This document shows, piece by piece, positions 19,199-27,803 of a stretch of DNA of 64,000 nucleotides. Both the position numbers and the translations under genes were made by a program. Positions within the stretch are counted from its first letter, which is position 1; each line of letters opens with the position of its first letter. The notes beneath the pieces were generated by a model. The model had not been told where the DNA came from. It saw nothing but the letters and a program-made list of their open reading frames with translations, and made no database searches. The DNA is from Streptomyces sp. NBC_00513 (lineage in GTDB: Bacteria; Actinomycetota; Actinomycetes; Streptomycetales; Streptomycetaceae): positions 62,001-126,000 of the forward strand of contig NZ_CP107846.1 of NCBI RefSeq assembly GCF_041431415.1. Direction: 5' to 3'.

Positions 19199-19440
19199 TG
19201 ACCGATGGACGCGGACCGGTCATGACCGATGACCGATGGAGCCCAGATCGGTCACCGGTCACCGGGCCCGGAATCGGTCACGGGCGGGCTCGGTGACCGG
19301 CCACAGCATCGGTCACGGGCGGGTCCGGCCATCGGTCACGGCACCGCCCGCCGGCTCGGCCAGGCGCCGATCGGTCACGACGGGACGGCTGCCCGGTCCG
19401 GTCGGTGGCGGTGGACGGTGACCGGTCACCCGGCCCCAAC
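19199..19440. repeat. Array of TGACCGAT / ATCGGTCAC repeats
   Basis: TGACCGAT at 19199, 19223 and 19230. ATCGGTCAC at 19247, 19273, 19308, 19331 and 19370. Near-palindromes GGTGACCGG...GGTCACC lie at both ends. The array fills the gap between the SpdB-like gene and the sigma-like gene, and the motif continues into the coding sequence of the latter. Candidates are an operator, an iteron origin or a transfer recognition locus. Confidence 0.7.
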
Positions 19441-19451
19441 CGGAACGTCGG

Positions 19452-21107
19452 TCAGCTGCTGCCGACGGAGCGGAGGTGCGCCCGGCCCTGCTGCCGGCGC
19501 TGCTCCTCCAGGTGCTGCTTCGCTTCGAGGACGCGGCGCTGGCCTGTCTTGGGCGAGACCTCCAGGCGCCGGGCAACCTCAGCCCCCGACAGCTTCTTCC
19601 CGGCCTCTTCGGCCTCCATCAGCCAGGAGGCAACCAGCTCGACTTCGCGCTGAATCGGGTCAGCCTCGGCCGGCACCTCGTCGGTCTGCTGGCGCGGTAC
19701 CCGGGCGGTCGCCTCACCGGACGCGGCCACCTCGGCCACCCAGTCCCGGCCCTCCGCCTCGACCGGTGCGGCGAGGACGGGCTGCTCGAAGGAACGGCTC
19801 GCGGGTACGGCCGGGCCGGCGTCGGTCACGGAGGCCGTCGGCGCGGGGACCGCTCCGGCGGGCAGTCGTACGGGCTCGTCGGACGGTTGCGCCTGGCCGC
19901 GGACGCCGCTCTGTTCCCCGAAGAAGAGGTGCGGCTCCCCCGCGCCGAGAGGCTCCTCGAACGCCGGAGCCGCAGCCACCGGCGCGTCGGTCACCGGCTC
20001 CGCGACCGCCGGTGCGGGGCCCGGGAGTACGGCCGCTTCGGCATCGGCCGCCTGGAGTTCAGCGAGCACCGGCTCCAGCATGACGTCGGGCAGAAGGCCA
20101 CCGGTGTTCTGGTCGGTCAGGCCGTAGTCCCGCGCGAGGAACGCCGCGAACTGCTCCGCAGACGGGACCGCGCCGTACTGCCCCATGAAGTCCCGCCCAG
20201 CCAGCGCCAGGTCGACGAGGACAGGTTCGGGTATCGCGGCCCAGGCCTCCGGAGCCGCATCCTCGACGTCCGCCGGAGACTCCGCTTCCGGGACGGGGAC
20301 CTCCTCAACGAGCGGCTGGGCGGCCGGAGGCAGCTCGGGCACATCTGCCGCTGTCACCAACATCGGCTCAGCAGCCGACACGGACGAGGGCTCGGGCTCG
20401 GGGCGCGAGAGTAGGACCGGGCTCAGGCCGGCTGCGGTCAATCCGGCGGAGGCGGTCTGCGCGAGCGGCACGCCGATGCGGGCCAGGCGCAGCGGCATCA
20501 GCGCCTCCACCGGGGCCTTGCGCCGCCAGGCCCGCCCGTAGCGGGCCTGGAGCCGCGCCTGGTAGATCAGCCGGTCCTGCTCCATCCCGACGGCCTGCTC
20601 GTACGACCGCAGCTCCCAGAGCTTCATCCGGCGCCACAGCTTGAACGTGGGCCCCGGAGAGAGCAGCCAGCGGGTGATGCGGACGCCCTCCATGTGCCTG
20701 TCGGCCGTGATGTCCGCGATCCGGCCCACGGCGTGGCGGGCCGCCTCGACGGTGACGACGAAGAGGACCGGGATGACGGCGTGCATGCCGACGCCGAGCG
20801 GGTCGGGCCAGGCGGCGGCACCGTTGAACGCGATTGTCGCGGCGGTGAGGAGCCATGCGGTCTGGCGCAGGAGGGGGAACGGGATGCGGATCCACGTCAG
20901 CAGGAGGTCGAGCGCCAGGCAGACGCAGATGCCTGCGTCGATGCCGATCGGAAACACCAGGGAGAAGGTGCCGAAGCCCTTCTGCAGCGCGAGCGCACGC
21001 ACTGCGGCGTACGAACCCGCGAAACCGATGCCGGCGATGACAACGGCGCCGGCGACCACCACACCGATCAGAATCCGGTGCGTCCTCGTCAGCTGCAGTT
21101 GAGCCAC
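19452..21107 (-). CDS. SpdB/DUF2637-like membrane protein with C-terminal HTH
   Basis: A protein of 551 aa. Four membrane helices in the first 130 residues (for example LIGVVVAGAVVIAGIGFAG) match the DUF2637/SpdB family of Streptomyces plasmid-spread proteins. A long acidic, proline-rich linker follows. The C-terminus (about 500-535, LSGAEVARRLEVSPKTGQRR) reads as a helix-turn-helix. It may tether plasmid DNA to the membrane during transfer. The GTG start has GGGAAG upstream. The repeat array at 19199-19440 begins just past its stop. Confidence 0.8.
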   Translation of the reverse strand: MAQLQLTRTHRILIGVVVAGAVVIAGIGFAGSYAAVRALALQKGFGTFSLVFPIGIDAGICVCLALDLLLTWIRIPFPLLRQTAWLLTAATIAFNGAAAWPDPLGVGMHAVIPVLFVVTVEAARHAVGRIADITADRHMEGVRITRWLLSPGPTFKLWRRMKLWELRSYEQAVGMEQDRLIYQARLQARYGRAWRRKAPVEALMPLRLARIGVPLAQTASAGLTAAGLSPVLLSRPEPEPSSVSAAEPMLVTAADVPELPPAAQPLVEEVPVPEAESPADVEDAAPEAWAAIPEPVLVDLALAGRDFMGQYGAVPSAEQFAAFLARDYGLTDQNTGGLLPDVMLEPVLAELQAADAEAAVLPGPAPAVAEPVTDAPVAAAPAFEEPLGAGEPHLFFGEQSGVRGQAQPSDEPVRLPAGAVPAPTASVTDAGPAVPASRSFEQPVLAAPVEAEGRDWVAEVAASGEATARVPRQQTDEVPAEADPIQREVELVASWLMEAEEAGKKLSGAEVARRLEVSPKTGQRRVLEAKQHLEEQRRQQGRAHLRSVGSS

Positions 21108-21301
21108 GTGCTCTTCCCATCTCCGACCGGTCTAGTTGATCAGCCTGTCACCAGGCCTTGCTGCTGTCAGCCCTCTTTTGAGCTTCGTCATCGTGGCGCG
21201 TCCCTTCGGATGGCCCTTCTGATGCGACATCAGGTGCGAATCGGAAATCTCGTTAGTGAGTGGCGACGTTGAACCAGCAGTCTAGTCAGTAAGGTATCCG
21301 C

Positions 21302-22462
21302 ATGACCGCTACGAATGACCCGCCCTCCAGGGAGAAGGTAGCTATCAAGCTGCCGCTTCCGTTGCGGCAGAAGATCAAAGTCCGCGCCGCTCAACTGGGC
21401 CTGAACATGCAGGACGCCGTTACCGAGGCCATCAAGGCGTGGATGGCCGACGACGCCGAGCACCCCACGGTCGACACGAGCGGAGCCGCCAACTTCACGA
21501 CGCACCTTCCGCAGGGCCTGAACGCTGAGTTCAGAAAAGTCGCCAAGAGCCGCAAGTCGGCTCTCAACCAGGCCCTGGCGCAAGCTCTCACCGAATGGCT
21601 TCGTGACCGGCCCGCGTCTCACAAACAGCGCCCGGCCACCGGCCCGGTCAGGTACGTCGTGTGCAACCAGAAGGGCGGCGTCGGGAAGACGGCCATCGCC
21701 GCGGGACTTGCTGAGGGTCTCGCAGAGCGTGGTGCCCGGGTCCTTCTCGTCGACTTCGACCCGCAGTGCCACCTCACACAGCAGCTGGGCCACAAGCCAC
21801 TCGGCATCGACGATCCGAGCCTGGCCAAGCGCATGCTCGGAGAGGAGAAGAAGGTCTCCCTCCAGAGCCTCGTCGTGCCGGTCCAGTCGGAGCAACTCTT
21901 CGGCGACCGGCTCCACCTACTTCCGGGGTCGACGTACGCGTTCCTGCTGGACGCCAAGCTGGCCACCGCGCAGGGCCTGCGTGTCCGGGAATCCGCTTTG
22001 GAGCGCGAGCTTTTGGCCCTGGAGGAGGACTACGACTACGTCCTCGTCGACTGCCCGCCAAGCCTGGGCTACACGATGGACAACGCGCTCTACTACGGGC
22101 GCACCCGCGACGGTGAGGAACCTGACTCCTCGGGCATCCTCATCGTCGTGCAGGCCGAGGATTCCTCAGCCGACGCCTACGAGCTCCTCATGAACCAGAT
22201 CTCCTCCCTCGCCAACGACATGGCGCTGCCGCTCGCGCTCCTGGGCATCGCGGTCAACCTCTACGACAGCCGCCGCGGATACATCGCCACGTCCTCCCTC
22301 CAAGGATGGCAAGACCTCGGCACTCCCCCAGTGCTTGTGGTCGTCCCAGACCTGAAGGAACAGCGCGAAGCCGTCCGGCTCAAGCAGCCGCTGCTTGAGT
22401 ACGCCCCTGAATGCGAGCAGGCCAGCAGCATGCGGGAACTCACCAGGAGGCTTGTCGGATGA
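21302..22462 (+). CDS. parA: ParA partition ATPase with N-terminal ribbon-helix-helix repeats
   Basis: A protein of 386 aa. The deviant Walker A motif NQKGGVGKT lies at residues 122-130, VLLVDFDPQ at 147-155 and a YVLVDCPPS switch near 239, so it is a ParA-family ATPase. The first 100 residues hold two similar blocks (about 13-48 and 64-100) that look like tandem ribbon-helix-helix units, which could bind the operator as an intramolecular dimer. It is coupled to parB by ATGA. Together they segregate the plasmid. Confidence 0.92.
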   Translation: MTATNDPPSREKVAIKLPLPLRQKIKVRAAQLGLNMQDAVTEAIKAWMADDAEHPTVDTSGAANFTTHLPQGLNAEFRKVAKSRKSALNQALAQALTEWLRDRPASHKQRPATGPVRYVVCNQKGGVGKTAIAAGLAEGLAERGARVLLVDFDPQCHLTQQLGHKPLGIDDPSLAKRMLGEEKKVSLQSLVVPVQSEQLFGDRLHLLPGSTYAFLLDAKLATAQGLRVRESALERELLALEEDYDYVLVDCPPSLGYTMDNALYYGRTRDGEEPDSSGILIVVQAEDSSADAYELLMNQISSLANDMALPLALLGIAVNLYDSRRGYIATSSLQGWQDLGTPPVLVVVPDLKEQREAVRLKQPLLEYAPECEQASSMRELTRRLVG

Positions 22463-23760
22463 GCAAGGCAGACAAGTTGGGAGGCGGGTCCAGCTTCCAG
22501 AGGGCGTCCGCCGTTCAGCCCCCAGCCGACCTCAGCGCCCGCGGGCGCGCCAAGGCAGTGGCAGAGGGACGCCTCCCCTCGTACAGCATCGTCAAGCTCC
22601 CCCTGTCCCAGGTGTCCTCCACCCCCCTCAACCCGCGCCGGAACTTCGGCACCCCGGAGGAGCTGACCCGCTTCGGTGAGGAACTGCGCCAGGCACAGCT
22701 GGCTGCCTGCGTGGTCGTGACCCGAGACGCATACCTGGAACTGTGGCCCGACCACGCCACCGCAATCGGTGACGCCGAGTATGTCCTCGTCAACGGCGAA
22801 CGCCGCTTTCGCAGCGCCCGGCACGTAGAACTGTCCGCCCTCGACTTCGTGATTCGAGACGAATTCGCCGACAGCCGGGAGGAGTTCCTCAACAAGCTGC
22901 TCAAGGAGAACCTCCACCGCGAGGACTTCGATCCGGTAGAACGTGCGACCGGCATCCAGCAGCTCGTGGACGTGTGCGCCGAGAAGCACAGCCACGGAGC
23001 CCAGTCCCGAGCCGCGGAACAGCTCGGCAAGTCACGGGCCTGGATCACCAACCAGCTCGGCCTCCTCGCTCTGCCGCCCGAGGTACGCGCCTCGATCAGT
23101 GCCGGTGAGACATCGAGCAGGGACGCCATCTGGATGGCGCGCCGCCTCAAGGACTCCCCCAATCACCCTTCAGCCGAGGATCTCTTCCAGCTCCTCACAG
23201 AGCACAAGGAGGAGGAAGCACTCGCCAAAGCCCAGAAGAAGGCGATCCTGGCCGCGGCCGGCCCTGGGTTGTTGACCGCGGTTAACAACCCGCAGGGCGC
23301 GCTGGCGGAGACCCCGCCGCATTCGGACTCCTCCGAGTTGTTGACCGCGGTTAACAACCCAGGGGGTCAGCACAAGGTCCCGGCGCCGCAGAGCGGTGAG
23401 CGGCTCGACCCCCTCCCGTCGGGACCGAAAGTGTTGACCGCGGTTAACAACCCGCAGGGCGCGCTGGCGGAGACCCCGCCGCATTCGGACTCCTCCGAGT
23501 TGTTGACCGCGGTTAACAACCCAGGGGGTCAGCACAAGGTCCCGGCGCCGCAGAGCGGTGAGCGGCTCGACCCCCTCCCGTCGGGACCGAAAGTGTTGAC
23601 CGCGGTTAACAACCCGCAGGGCGCGCTAACCGACGAGTCGGCGCGGATCCTGCGCCAACACCTCGGTGACACCCCGGGGGAGCAGGCCGACAACATCGCC
23701 CGGGTGCTCTCCTCTGAGGAGCTCTCTGCCCTGATCGAGGAGCTCTACAGCAGGATCTGA
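22459..23760 (+). CDS. parB: ParB centromere-binding protein
   Basis: A protein of 433 aa. It has a ParB/Srx-like N-terminal domain with GERRFRSAR, then a helix-turn-helix (SRAAEQLGKSRAWITNQLGLL). A repetitive C-terminal segment encoded by a 162-bp tandem duplication (TAVNNP repeats, about residues 271-390) precedes a short C-terminal dimerisation-like helix. The repeats carry a conserved DNA palindrome and make the protein longer than usual. The ATG overlaps the parA stop (ATGA). Confidence 0.92.
   Translation: MSKADKLGGGSSFQRASAVQPPADLSARGRAKAVAEGRLPSYSIVKLPLSQVSSTPLNPRRNFGTPEELTRFGEELRQAQLAACVVVTRDAYLELWPDHATAIGDAEYVLVNGERRFRSARHVELSALDFVIRDEFADSREEFLNKLLKENLHREDFDPVERATGIQQLVDVCAEKHSHGAQSRAAEQLGKSRAWITNQLGLLALPPEVRASISAGETSSRDAIWMARRLKDSPNHPSAEDLFQLLTEHKEEEALAKAQKKAILAAAGPGLLTAVNNPQGALAETPPHSDSSELLTAVNNPGGQHKVPAPQSGERLDPLPSGPKVLTAVNNPQGALAETPPHSDSSELLTAVNNPGGQHKVPAPQSGERLDPLPSGPKVLTAVNNPQGALTDESARILRQHLGDTPGEQADNIARVLSSEELSALIEELYSRI
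23268..23613. repeat. Five palindromes inside parB, candidate parS/operator
   Basis: The sequence TTGACCGCGGTTAACAAC begins at 23272, 23341, 23434, 23503 and 23596. It is part of an interrupted palindrome extended by GTTG at copies 1, 2 and 4. Spacing alternates 69 and 93 bp because a 162-bp unit (23272-23433) is duplicated exactly at 23434-23595. It lies within the gene for the likely binding protein, so it is a strong centromere candidate. Confidence 0.75.
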
Positions 23761-23778
23761 GCTGCTCGACGAGCGACG

Positions 23779-23814
23779 GGGAAGGTCGGACTGCCTAGGC
23801 AGTCCGACCTTCCC
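23779..23814. terminator. Bidirectional terminator between parB and the Mrr-type gene
   Basis: A perfect 36-base inverted repeat with arms of 18 bases centred on CCTAGG, beginning GGGAAGGTCGG. It lies between two convergent genes and is flanked by GTTTAT on the right. Confidence 0.8.
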
Positions 23815-23824
23815 GTTTATGGCC

Positions 23825-24577
23825 TCAGGGTTGCCGACCCGGCCTGATTCGGGGGCGGTGGCGCCGGGGAGCTGGCAGCTGGGAAAGAAGCTGCCACAGG
23901 GGAGTCGTCCCGGTGGACCACACGTCCAGGAGGTGGCGATCCACCAGGTGCAGCCGCTGGCTGCGGGCGAACTCCTTCGCCGGGCCGGTAATCCGACCGT
24001 TCGTGACGAGCACGATTACGTCGCCACCGTGGACGGGGCGGCCAGTTCCATTGAGGACGTGAAGGTCCGGCGTGCCGACGGCGGCCCCGGCCACTCCGTC
24101 GCGGCGATGCTTGCACTGGATTACCCAGCGGCGGCCTGCCGGGTCGGTTCCCTTGACGTCGGCGCCGTTGTCGCCGGCGCCGCCCACCCGGACGGCGTCG
24201 TGGGCTCCGTCGCGGCGCATCAGGTCCCGTACGGCTTCCTCGAACTGACTGTGGTGCAGACCGTCCAGAAAGCGGATGTCCCAGCCCTCAGGTCGCCGGC
24301 GCCGGGAAGTCCATGCGGCGGCACCAAGCCGCGCGGCCTTCACGAGCACTAGCGTCAGTGCTCCGCCGGCCAGGACCGCGATGGTGACGGCGGCGATGTT
24401 GGCGCCGTGGAGCTGAAGCCACTGCCGGACCTGCGGGACGAGGACGGACGCGAACGCGGCGGCCGCGAGGAGGCCGGCGGTATCGCCGGTGAGCCCTCCT
24501 CGGCGACGGTGCACGGGGCGGCGTCCTCGTCCCGGCCGTCGCCGAGGAGTGCGGGGCTGGTTTCGACGTCCGGGCAT
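23825..24577 (-). CDS. Membrane-linked Mrr-type restriction endonuclease
   Basis: A protein of 250 aa. A basic N-terminus and two hydrophobic helices (about 34-49 and 60-79) precede a C-terminal Mrr_cat domain. There D140 and Q154-C-K156 form the D-(Q/E)xK catalytic pattern and E114 lies in the QFEEAV motif. Mrr enzymes cut modified DNA; membrane-anchored versions are frequent in actinobacteria and their role is uncertain. The ATG at 24577 has AGGAAGG upstream. Its upstream region carries the same three-box pattern as the replication operon. Confidence 0.8.
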   Translation of the reverse strand: MPGRRNQPRTPRRRPGRGRRPVHRRRGGLTGDTAGLLAAAAFASVLVPQVRQWLQLHGANIAAVTIAVLAGGALTLVLVKAARLGAAAWTSRRRRPEGWDIRFLDGLHHSQFEEAVRDLMRRDGAHDAVRVGGAGDNGADVKGTDPAGRRWVIQCKHRRDGVAGAAVGTPDLHVLNGTGRPVHGGDVIVLVTNGRITGPAKEFARSQRLHLVDRHLLDVWSTGTTPLWQLLSQLPAPRRHRPRIRPGRQP

Positions 24578-24692
24578 GGACGGGCCTTCCTGAATCAGGG
24601 CGCGGCGCCCACCCACCCGGCCGCGGAGGGCCAGCGGGTGGGTGGGCGCGTCCCACCGGATGGTGGGAATCTCCGCCCACCCTCCTCGCGAC

Positions 24693-24746
24693 GGCTTGCC
24701 CGAAAGCTTGCCCAGCGCCCGGACGGGCGAAAGAGGAGGCTTGCCC
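24693..24746 (-). promoter_or_regulatory. Third copy of the GGGCAAGCC three-box element
   Basis: Boxes GGCTTGCCC at 24693, AGCTTGCCC at 24705 and GGCTTGCCC at 24738 have the same 12- and 33-base spacing as at 18971 and 39626. It lies 116 bases before the start of the Mrr-type nuclease. The hairpin of the other two copies is absent here. Confidence 0.65.
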
Positions 24747-24759
24747 AGGAGCGCCGCAG

Positions 24760-25050
24760 TCAGGCTGGCCACGGTGCCGTGCGGTTGCCGGCCGACCAGT
24801 ACCGTGTGTGCGGGTCGGCGTCGAAGGTGCCGTCCGGCAGCGCCGAGTCGGTCAGACCGAAGTCCTCCGGGCCCACCGGGCTGGTCCAGGTGACGCATGT
24901 TCCGGCTGACCTGCCGCTGGGAGGTGCACGGGATGGCGTCGACGGACCATGCGCCGAGCAGAGTGTAGCTACGGGCGACCGCAGCGCCGACCGAGGCAGA
25001 ACGCGGGGTGGTGCCGGGCCGGTCCCATTGGAAGGGCGCTATCCCGGGAC
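24760..25050 (-). pseudogene. Possible decayed reading frame
   Basis: On the minus strand, a fragment translating as SYTLLGAWSVDAIPCTSQRQ is followed, in another frame, by a protein-like stretch containing TWTSPVGPEDFGLTDSALPD. The second fragment stops at 24760. Codon bias suggests a gene broken by one frameshift. No family is recognised and no start was found, so this could also be chance. Confidence 0.25.
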
Positions 25051-25349
25051 CAAGGCGACAGCGACCGTTCCAGTGCAGGGGACGGGACTTGGCTGACTGG
25101 TGGCAGGAGTCCTCTCCTGCTTGCCCGCGGCTGCGCGCGTGCCGAGTTCGCGCCGCCTGGCAACCAACAGCGCTCAGGCAGGATGCACAAGGCGTTCGTC
25201 AGACCCGCCCATCGGTCGCTCTACGCCACCTCCGCTGGGATGAACACCCCCGGTGCTGAGTTCCACAGGAGGGATGACGAAAGCGTTCGCTTAGCATTCC
25301 GTGAGGGGCTGACCACAGTTGGTCGGCCTGGGGGAGAGGAAAGCGTTCG
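25051..25349. other. Intergenic, nothing clear
   Basis: It holds the upstream region of the DUF6236-like gene. No hairpin or repeat stands out. Confidence 0.4.
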
Positions 25350-26513
25350 ATGGCGCTCCAGACTGGTCTTTACTACCCGTACGTACACCTGCGAGACGAA
25401 TCCTGGGCGAAGGCGGCGGCTCTGTACTGGCGCAACCTGGCCCGCGTGGTGCCAGCCGGATTCCCCGTGCGGGACCGCGCAGTCGTCAGGGAGCTCAACC
25501 AGGAATCGGGATTTCTCGTTGACATCGACCCACGGCAGGCAGCCGAGGCGGTCGCGCCCATGGTCGTCGCGGCGGTCCGAGACAATACCGAGGCGCTGCG
25601 CGACCGATTCGCGGCGCGGGGGCGCGCTCTCGCGGGGGTGGCCCCCAGGCTGACCCCCACCACCCGGAGCCTGACCGGCCTGTACCCCCAGGAGGTGCCG
25701 GTGGAGCTGCGGTACGCACTGGAGGAAGCGGGGTTGGCGACTCTGGACTGGCGGCGGACACACCACGGCGCCGCCTGGGTGGCCGTGGATCCGGCTCTGG
25801 CGTGGGTATACAAGTGCGCGGTCACTCACGAGCTTGCACACCGGACGGCGTTCACGCCAGTCACCGACCAGATGGATGCCCACTCTGCTACGGGAGGGTG
25901 GACGGCTGAGCGCATTGCAGACGTGCTCCTGGACCGCGCAGCACCGGCGGTAGGCCACGAGACGGCGAAGGCCAGGGTGGCCATGATGGCCGTGCGTTGT
26001 GTACTTCCGGCCGACTTGCGTCACGTCCCGGTGGAGAAGATCGTTCGGCTGCGGACACAGTACGCCGACGAGTTCATTGCCTTCGCGGCAGCGGTTGACG
26101 CGGCGGCCGCCGACGTGCTTGAGGGTGCCCGCGAGGTCACCGACCGGGGAGCCTTCGAACTGCACCTTCAAGCAGCGTTCGATCTCCATGTGGCCCAGCC
26201 CCTCGAATCCCTGCGCAAGGCGATCCACGGCCTGAAGATGGAGACCATCTCCACCGCGCTCACGATCAAGCCAGAGGCGACTGTGTCCGGGGCCGGACTC
26301 GGCATGCTGTTCGGTGGAACTACCACCGCGGTCGGCGCCGGCATCGCGTTCACCGCGCTCGCCACCCGCCAGGCCGCCGCCCGCGAGCGCGACACCCTGG
26401 TAGCTTCCTCGCCTGCGGGTTACCTGCTGCGTGTGGAGAAAGAGTTGAAGCCGACGACGGTGCTTCGGCGCGCGACCCGGGCCGTCGCACGTACCGCGGG
26501 CGTGGGGATCTGA
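25350..26513 (+). CDS. DUF6236-like protein
   Basis: A protein of 387 aa. The N-terminus ALQTGLYYPYVHLRDESWAKAAALYW is the hallmark opening of the DUF6236 family found on actinobacterial mobile elements. Near the C-terminus a glycine-rich hydrophobic segment (about 318-345) may enter the membrane. The function is unknown. GAGAGG lies upstream of the ATG. It is a monocistronic gene in the accessory stretch. Confidence 0.65.
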   Translation: MALQTGLYYPYVHLRDESWAKAAALYWRNLARVVPAGFPVRDRAVVRELNQESGFLVDIDPRQAAEAVAPMVVAAVRDNTEALRDRFAARGRALAGVAPRLTPTTRSLTGLYPQEVPVELRYALEEAGLATLDWRRTHHGAAWVAVDPALAWVYKCAVTHELAHRTAFTPVTDQMDAHSATGGWTAERIADVLLDRAAPAVGHETAKARVAMMAVRCVLPADLRHVPVEKIVRLRTQYADEFIAFAAAVDAAAADVLEGAREVTDRGAFELHLQAAFDLHVAQPLESLRKAIHGLKMETISTALTIKPEATVSGAGLGMLFGGTTTAVGAGIAFTALATRQAAARERDTLVASSPAGYLLRVEKELKPTTVLRRATRAVARTAGVGI

Positions 26514-26954
26514 CGGCGAGGCCGAGCACGGAGAGGCTCCAGGCGAAAGACGGATTGACGCCGGGGCTGGCACCCATTTTCAGCAGCAGGCGCCCCATCG
26601 CACTGCACAAAAGTCCGTGAGAGGCCGACTGCGGGCCTGCTGGGCTACCGCACGTCGATTCATACCGGGCCGGTCGAGATCGTCAGTTCAAGGACCCATT
26701 CTGGGCTTCGCTTTTGAGTGCATGTGCACGAATTATCCAAGTCGAGGTGGATGAGAGGTCGTCATGTCTGTGGGCAATTCGCGTGGAGAGTGGCCCACGC
26801 CAAAAGATCACTAGGGTGCTTCGGCTGGGAGTTGTGCAAGCGTCCGCCCCCAGGCATGGCCCAGCAACTGCCCCTTGGTGACCTGTCTGGCTGCAGGTTC
26901 CGAAGCATCGAGTTGTGTCCGAGCAAGTGAGAGGCAGGCTGGTCACGCCATTCG
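26514..26954. other. Intergenic 441 bp, no gene supported
   Basis: GC content is lower than average and codon bias is absent. A cysteine-rich open frame at 26683-26946 on the minus strand has no ribosome-binding site or family. I see no repeat. Confidence 0.45.
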
Positions 26955-27803
26955 TCAGATGCTCTGCATCCCGCCGTTGAGGTACCAGTTGCTGTCTGCG
27001 AGAGCGGATAGGAACGCTGCCTGCCAGCAGTTGGGGTCGTAGGCAGCCTGGTCTTCGGCTTCCTTGCTCAGAAGGCTGCGCAGCTCTGCAGAGCCAGCCT
27101 CCTTGAAAGTTCGTGTGTCAGCTCTCTTCCGTCGCGCGAGGGCATGTGATGCTTCGGCCTTGTAACGGAGGGACAGGTTGTACTTGTCGAAGTGCCTCCG
27201 AACACGTAAGGCCTTGGTGCTGGGCCACGTTGCTGGCGGGATGGCCTGGTATACGGCAACGCCGTTGGCGGCTGCGTCGATCTGGGCGTGTAGCCAGCGG
27301 TCGTTGCCGAACTTGTCGAAGTAGGGGTGTACCGCCTCCCGGGTGGCGTCCTCTTCAAAAGTGTTCGACTTGAGCTGGTTGCAAGTTCCGCAAACCGCGA
27401 TCAGGTTCAACGGAGTCAGTGCGAGAAACGGGAACTTGTCTTTCGGTGCGTGGTGGTCAACCTGTGCGACCGCCTGTATGCCACACAGGGGGCACCGGGT
27501 ATGCGCCGCAAGGGCCTTGAGTGCCTCGTAGAGTCGGCGGCCCGCGACGCGACCCACCACAGCCTCGCCGTAGGCTCTTTCGAACAGCTCGCGGTCCGCG
27601 TGATCCGACTGTATGACTCTTTCGACCCTCAGGAGCGAAAGCAGGATGCCCCTTTGGCCGGCCATGTGATAGGTGTGTTCCAGGCTCCTGATTGCATACA
27701 GGTGTCCGTGAAGCCTCTTGGCGGGGTCGTGCTTCTCCAGCCAGTCCGAGCAGGCCTCCACGACCTCTTTGACTCCGAAGGGTGGTCGATCGGGTGGAAT
27801 CAT
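26955..27803 (-). CDS. HNH endonuclease of an ATPase/HNH pair (PtuB-like)
   Basis: A protein of 282 aa. CPLC (about 103-106), VDHHAPKDKFP, NLIAVCGTCN and a following lysine make a complete HNH motif with two zinc-binding cysteine pairs, in the style of PtuB of the Septu defence system. Its ATG overlaps the ATPase stop by one base (TGATG). With the ATPase it probably forms an anti-phage effector that cuts nucleic acid when triggered. Confidence 0.75.
   Translation of the reverse strand: MIPPDRPPFGVKEVVEACSDWLEKHDPAKRLHGHLYAIRSLEHTYHMAGQRGILLSLLRVERVIQSDHADRELFERAYGEAVVGRVAGRRLYEALKALAAHTRCPLCGIQAVAQVDHHAPKDKFPFLALTPLNLIAVCGTCNQLKSNTFEEDATREAVHPYFDKFGNDRWLHAQIDAAANGVAVYQAIPPATWPSTKALRVRRHFDKYNLSLRYKAEASHALARRKRADTRTFKEAGSAELRSLLSKEAEDQAAYDPNCWQAAFLSALADSNWYLNGGMQSI

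Noticed and set aside
23268..23613. CRISPR array suggested by regular repeats in parB
   Set aside because: The repeats are palindromes inside a coding frame with identical 'spacers' from a tandem duplication; no cas genes.
26683..26946. Cysteine-rich minus-strand open frame
   Set aside because: No codon bias, no ribosome-binding site, no family; left as intergenic.
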